Position numbers and translations under genes: made by a program. A stretch of 64,000 bases of DNA from Clostridium lundense DSM 17049 (GTDB lineage: Bacteria > Bacillota > Clostridia > Clostridiales > Clostridiaceae), in NCBI RefSeq assembly GCF_000619945.1, contig NZ_JHVC01000008.1, positions 62,001 through 126,000 of the forward strand, given 5' to 3'. Below the pieces are notes generated by a model, which saw only the letters and a list, made by a program, of their open reading frames with translations, did no database searches and had not been told where the DNA came from. Of the stretch, positions 60,500 to 64,000 are shown in pieces (positions within the stretch are counted from its first letter, which is position 1; every line of letters begins with the position of its first letter).

Positions 60500-61477
60500 T
60501 TATTTTGCTAACCAGTGCCCATTTTCTAACATATTCATTTGCTCTTGAGTGGCAGTTCCTGTTTGATTAGCTCTAACAGCTTGTTGCCAAATAGAATTAT
60601 CTACCCATGTGTCTCCTACTTTAACTTGAACAACTTTTTGTACTCCGTTTGCATTACCTGGAATTGTTCTAGTTACTACCCATGTTGTACCTCTGCCATA
60701 CTGAGCTGCTCCCGGAGTTTCTGTATGCCACCTAGCTTCATATGTATATGTCCCAGCATTCCACTTATAACTAATTTGTTCATAACCCGCATTTTTTGAT
60801 TGGGCCTTTATCCTAGCATTCTCAGGTATTTCAATTGGTGAACCTCCATTACATCGTATATCAGATGTAATTTGAGCCAGTTCTTCTTCTGACAATGAAT
60901 TAATGTTAATATTATCATATTTAGTTTTACCTTCAACATTTTCAGCTTCAGCCGCCCCTTTAGTACCCTTATATGCATTTTTAATGAATGGAGCGACTTC
61001 TAAAATTGCTGTTCCTGCAGTGTATATAAATCCTGAGAATAATGCTCCATCCCTAAACACTTTTACTCCTTGCTGTATGCTAGGTATACGTCCATCCGTC
61101 CGCTCTCTTAAATCATAGTACGTATAGTTAAATGTTCCGCCTATATACATTGTTTTAAGTAAAGTTCCTGTACGCTGTAAAGCTGTAGGTATTTCACCTA
61201 AAAGCCCTGTTCCTGCAGCTGGTATCATAAATGGTGCAAATAAGGCTCCACATACAGCACCTGCAAAAGTATCTTTTGCCGCCTTGCCTGCATATTCATC
61301 CACATCACTAACTTCTTTATTTGCTATATCTGATCCTGCTTTGTCCGCAACTCCCATCAGCCCCATTACCATTCCAGTAACAAAGCTTGCTTTTGCTACA
61401 GCTGCCAGTGCTCCTGCCACCGCCGGTATTGTGGTACCAGCTGTAAATGCTACTGCAACCACTGCAACTATTGCCAA
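60500..61477 (-). CDS. Cassette 2: module C plus Ntox30-like RNase tip
   Basis: The 325-residue frame starts at TTG 61477 inside an Ala/Val-rich hydrophobic stretch; upstream codons (SWGKLTKGVLAGL) are open to an in-frame TAA. Module C has a helical region with DAGSD-like ADKAGSDIANKEVSDVDEYA. The hinge is GTKGAAEAE. The tip reads SPIEIPENARIKAQSKNAGY, EQISYKWNAGTYTYEARWHT, then TTWVVTRTIPG. The RWHT-TPGA and TWVV-R-IPG pattern fits the polymorphic toxin type 30 family, a predicted RNase. There is no secretion part, so the start codon is doubtful. Confidence 0.7.
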   Translation of the reverse strand: MAIVAVVAVAFTAGTTIPAVAGALAAVAKASFVTGMVMGLMGVADKAGSDIANKEVSDVDEYAGKAAKDTFAGAVCGALFAPFMIPAAGTGLLGEIPTALQRTGTLLKTMYIGGTFNYTYYDLRERTDGRIPSIQQGVKVFRDGALFSGFIYTAGTAILEVAPFIKNAYKGTKGAAEAENVEGKTKYDNININSLSEEELAQITSDIRCNGGSPIEIPENARIKAQSKNAGYEQISYKWNAGTYTYEARWHTETPGAAQYGRGTTWVVTRTIPGNANGVQKVVQVKVGDTWVDNSIWQQAVRANQTGTATQEQMNMLENGHWLAK

Positions 61478-61503
61478 ACCTGCAAGAACACCTTTAGTTA
61501 GTT

Positions 61504-61660
61504 TTCCCCAACTAAACTTGCTAATTTAGTTCATTATATTCAAAGATATTATTTCCATCTTTTGTTTTTTCTTTTATTGTATTTCCTTGTTTATCCTATG
61601 TAAAGTATGTTCCTCTATTTTCATTATTAAGTTTTTCAACTGATTCTTTGTAAACATAAA
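61504..61660 (-). pseudogene. RHS/YD-repeat remnant
   Basis: The frame reads ESVEKLNNENRGTYFT, a TAG stop, then DKQGNTIKEKTKDGNNIFEY, NELN. Replacing the stop by Tyr gives YD-KQGN-I-KEKT-DGN, the standard RHS/YD repeat. It directly precedes module C. It is direct evidence that the parent toxin was an RHS protein. Confidence 0.65.
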
Positions 61661-61709
61661 AGAATTGACAGCTATAATATAAGAATCTGATAGGATAGAA
61701 TACAAAGTA

Positions 61710-61746
61710 AACTCCAACAGACACCATTTCAGCATCCATTGGAGTT
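61710..61746. terminator. Terminator hairpin, 'ATCCAATAGA' family variant
   Basis: AACTCCAA pairs with TTGGAGTT around CAGACACCATTTCAGCATCCA, split here as CAGACACC and CAGCATCCA; the loop keeps the family order. Confidence 0.6.
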
Positions 61747-61887
61747 TTACCATTAACTTAAATCAGACACTAAAAGAAGTTTTTGCTGAATCTCCTATGT
61801 TTCCATAGCAGCAAGCATTTAAACCTCCTTCTGATGGCTATTTGCAGTTTTTAGAGTGTGTTTTTCACCTGGTAGTATCCAAACCTA

Positions 61888-61906
61888 CTACAGAATTATT
61901 ATGCAG
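61888..61906. repeat. Cassette-end palindrome, copy 8 (shortened)
   Basis: CTACAG-N7-ATGCAG, three bases shorter than the others, downstream of the 62.1-kb immunity gene. Confidence 0.5.
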
Positions 61907-62069
61907 TGAAATTTATATCTAATATGATTATTTCCCAAAGTTCTTTCTTTATTCAGCTAGCTTACTTATAAATATGCGTTAAGTTTTGAGTTTCTTTGGT
62001 ATTTTTCAACTATAGAGAGATACTTTATGAATACTTTTTTAGCTTTATTCTTCAATAAACCTTCACTTA

Positions 62070-62555
62070 CTAGCTGTAGAAACATCTCCAATTGTTATCA
62101 TATAAAGCCATATCTCTTACTTTCTCTAAACATGCAACATCCTTATTTATATATACATCTGTAGCATTTTTAAAATAACAAATATCATCATATACAGAAC
62201 TTGTTAATAATGCACTAGTATTTAATTGTTTCATTAAATTAAAAATTATCTTCAATGCATTTCTTTGTGTAATACTTAAATCTGCTTCTTTATCAAATTC
62301 AAACCAAACAATTTGATTATATTGAAAATCAGTTTCTAAAAACTTGGTTTCCCAAGTATTGTAAGGCGGTTTTTTGTTTTTAATAAAAATCACACTAAAT
62401 CCCAATGGTTCATGAATAGAATCAATTTCAAATCTATCCTCCTCTTCATTAATTTTATCTACATATGCGTTAACTCCTAATTTATTAATTTCATTTATAA
62501 GTAAGTTTTCATTAACTATATTATCTTTTACCTTTAAAGAAAATTCTATTGACAT
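62070..62555 (-). CDS. Immunity protein of cassette 1
   Basis: The protein of about 161 residues starts best at 62555 (MSIEFSLKVKDNIVNENLLI), with GGAG about 11 bases upstream; a GTG and an ATG lie 9-12 bases further. It has beta-strand pairs and VWFEFDKEADLSITQRNALK. A start like MSIEFSLKV is seen in SitI3-type immunity proteins, but I hold this lightly. It follows the tRNA-nuclease-like tip closely. Confidence 0.65.
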   Translation of the reverse strand: MSIEFSLKVKDNIVNENLLINEINKLGVNAYVDKINEEEDRFEIDSIHEPLGFSVIFIKNKKPPYNTWETKFLETDFQYNQIVWFEFDKEADLSITQRNALKIIFNLMKQLNTSALLTSSVYDDICYFKNATDVYINKDVACLEKVRDMALYDNNWRCFYS

Positions 62556-62579
62556 AGTGCACATCACTCCTTTCGATAA

Positions 62580-63335
62580 TTATGGATAAATTGAAACAAT
62601 ACTATTGTCTTTTTTTACTACTATAACTTCTTCGAGACCTTCTACTGGATAATTATTCAATTGTTCTACTATATCATTTATGTTACCGTTCCAATCCTTT
62701 AAGTTTAGTACTATTCTGCTAGCTTGCTTTTTATCTACAACTTTTTCACGGATTGTATCGCCAATTCTTCTCACGGATGATTTTTCAGCAGGTGAGTAAC
62801 AATCAGCTAATTCACCTTCTATCCTATAATCTGGCTCTCTAGTTGTTCCTTCTACTTTAGGATTCTGTTCAATCTCATACCCGTTTTTAGCAAAAATATC
62901 TGCTGCCTCATTTTCTCTTTCTAATGAACGTCTTGTAGCTTCATCCGCTTTTTTACTAATTTTGGTTCTTGGTCCACTTGGTGTTGCATCTGGATTAGGA
63001 GAATTTCTTGGTTTAAGTTTGTTTTCAACTTCAGCCGCCCCCTTAGAAGTAGCTTTCTTCATCTGCTTCTCTGCTGCCTCTTTTGTTTCTTTTATAGCTT
63101 CATTATAAGCTATCTGTGTCCTTGTAGGCTTAAGTTTAACATTATTAATTGGAGAGTTTCCATTAAAACCTCCTATACCTTCAAAAGCAAGTTTATTTCC
63201 AAACCTACTACTAAAGTTATCAGACATGTTTTTAAATTTATTAACTGCATTTTCTATGGCATCGTTAACTTTTGATGCTCCTTTTTTTACCCAAGGACTT
63301 GCTTTCTTAAATAATTCCCCTGCCTTATGGAACAT
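62580..63335 (-). CDS. Cassette 1: module A plus CdiA-type tRNA-nuclease-like toxin tip
   Basis: The 251-residue frame starts inside module A (MFHKAGELFKKASPWVKKGA), passes hinge TSKGAAEVEN and ends in a tip of about 130 residues. The tip reads LERENEAADIFAKNGYEIEQ, PDYRIEGELADCYSPAEKSS, VRRIGDTIREKVVDKKQASR, IVLNLKDW. The NGY-IEQ, PDY-I-G-D-YSP, then K-QA-RIVLNL order fits CdiA C-terminal tRNA nucleases; the Asp/Lys residues would be catalytic. The true upstream part lies beyond M4 and is broken. Confidence 0.7.
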   Translation of the reverse strand: MFHKAGELFKKASPWVKKGASKVNDAIENAVNKFKNMSDNFSSRFGNKLAFEGIGGFNGNSPINNVKLKPTRTQIAYNEAIKETKEAAEKQMKKATSKGAAEVENKLKPRNSPNPDATPSGPRTKISKKADEATRRSLERENEAADIFAKNGYEIEQNPKVEGTTREPDYRIEGELADCYSPAEKSSVRRIGDTIREKVVDKKQASRIVLNLKDWNGNINDIVEQLNNYPVEGLEEVIVVKKDNSIVSIYP

Positions 63336-63389
63336 TCCTGCTGTTGCTGCTCCAATTCCAACATCATATAATGTAGTTTCAAAGTTTAT

Positions 63390-63503
63390 CCGATGACTAC
63401 CCGCTCTATTCTTTAAAGTGGGGGTAAAGAGCGGCTACGTCCCTGGATAACGATTTCTAAAGCTTCAGTGGGAGTAAAAACTCCTTCTGAAGCCAAGAAC
63501 TCT
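63390..63503 (-). mobile_element. Mini-element copy M4, shortened right hairpin
   Basis: It sits at the same place in module A as M2 (between GKGIN and NFETTLYDVG), so the insertion predates duplication of the module. About 11 bases of the right-hairpin arm are lost (CTCTATTCTTTAAAG). The left hairpin is intact. Confidence 0.7.
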
Positions 63504-63823
63504 GTTTATTCCTTTACCTTATAGTGTTTGCCTTACTATACTTTCAAATCCATTGGTTACTCCACTAAATAGCATCTTTCCACCTAAGATTTTTAATGTA
63601 CCAAAAAGACCAAATATAGCTCCTGAAACTGCTCCTATAAATGATTCCCTGCCTCCAGCCCACCTACTTCATAAAATCTCTTTAAATCCTTACAAGCTTT
63701 ATAATATCCTTTATCTTCTATTTCATAATTTGCTTTCATCGGTCTTCCAAAATAAAACATATTACTTGGTTTCATTAGTGTTGGCATTACTGAACTCGGG
63801 CATATGGACGTAGTTTTGGGCAA
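63504..63823 (-). pseudogene. Cassette 1: N-terminal fragment fused to module A
   Basis: MKPSNMFYFGRPMKANYEIE, DKGYYKACKDLKRFYEVGGL is joined at GGTGGGCTGGAG to GGRESFIGAVSGAIFGLFGT, NGFESIVRQTL, a stop, GKGIN. The joint is out of frame and the stop adds a second break. Confidence 0.6.
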
Positions 63824-63846
63824 TTCATTTTACTGCTATATGGAAA

Positions 63847-63881
63847 AATCCAATAGGCACTATTACAGCATCTATTGGATT
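63847..63881. terminator. Terminator hairpin, 'ATCCAATAGA' family
   Basis: AATCCAATAG pairs with CTATTGGATT, with one change next to the loop. It would end transcription coming from beyond the right edge. Confidence 0.65.
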
Positions 63882-63916
63882 AGCTCCTTGTTTTTTCTTC
63901 ACAGTGGTTAAGCTGA

Positions 63917-63938
63917 CTGCAGAATCATTATTATGCAG
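63917..63938. repeat. Cassette-end palindrome, copy 9
   Basis: CTGCAG-N10-ATGCAG, presumably downstream of an immunity gene beyond the window. Confidence 0.6.
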
Positions 63939-64000
63939 TTAAGTTATTGTTACCTTTTACTAATTCTATCACAATTCCTAACAAACAAGTTTTTTGCAGC

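Larger units (their letters stand above)
61661..62069. other. Non-coding stretch between cassettes 1 and 2
   Basis: It holds a terminator (61710-61746), a cassette-end palindrome (61888-61906) and AT-rich sequence. No gene is seen. Confidence 0.5.

Noticed and set aside
44024..63938. Integron-type attC array
   Set aside because: The palindromes look cassette-linked, but no integrase is seen, the sites lack attC core sites and long stems, and the genes keep conserved 5' modules. A shared 3' flank or regulator site is simpler.

Overview
The window looks like chromosomal DNA of a low-GC, spore-forming Firmicute, most likely Clostridium sensu stricto. The base composition is strongly AT-rich, the division cluster carries a PASTA-type penicillin-binding protein, and ferredoxin-type energy genes are present. 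The species cannot be fixed from the sequence alone.

Region 1 (about 1-21.8 kb) is mostly ordinary housekeeping. It starts with the dcw operon read on the minus strand (mraZ, rsmH, ftsL, a SpoVD/FtsI-type PBP, then the start of murE), with a three-repeat MraZ operator. It continues with a two-component system, an FG-GAP lipoprotein, two tandem DegT-type aminotransferases and a MerR-methyltransferase fusion behind its own 19-bp-spacer promoter. YchF and an LtaS-type synthase follow. A PadR regulator under a 40-bp palindrome precedes a HAAS-FtsW membrane protein. The region ends with a Lon-family protease whose ATPase motifs look degenerate, and deoC.

Region 2 (21.9-33.1 kb) is one long minus-strand operon for an Mbh-type, Mrp-antiporter-linked membrane-bound [NiFe] hydrogenase. 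It runs hypC-hypD-hypE-K-L-hypA-hypB-A-B-C-D-EF-G-HI-M-J-N. The predicted complex oxidises reduced ferredoxin, makes H2 and pumps ions. The large subunit ends right after its DPCxxC motif, so no maturation protease should be needed. hypD appears to start at a non-AUG codon. hypF is not in the window.

Region 3 (33.3-39.1 kb) holds an unknown basic protein, a Ca2+-type P-ATPase, a CBS-DRTGG manganese pyrophosphatase and a DUF434-type protein.

Region 4 (39.3-64 kb), all on the minus strand, is a decaying polymorphic-toxin array. About eleven displaced 3' cassettes lie head to tail. Each has a truncated conserved pre-toxin module, a variable toxin tip joined at a recurrent K-G-A/V hinge, an immunity gene, and usually a CTGCAT-N10-ATGCAG palindrome and a terminator hairpin. 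A YD/RHS-repeat remnant at 61.5 kb suggests the parent toxin was an RHS protein lying beyond the right edge. Downstream (39.3-43.8 kb) is a run of orphan or broken immunity genes. A small non-coding element of about 115-180 bp with two hairpins occurs four times. One copy sits precisely inside a pre-toxin module whose paralogue at 45.4 kb keeps the empty site. Together the array looks like a store of toxin tips that could recombine into a full-length toxin, plus the immunity genes needed to survive it.
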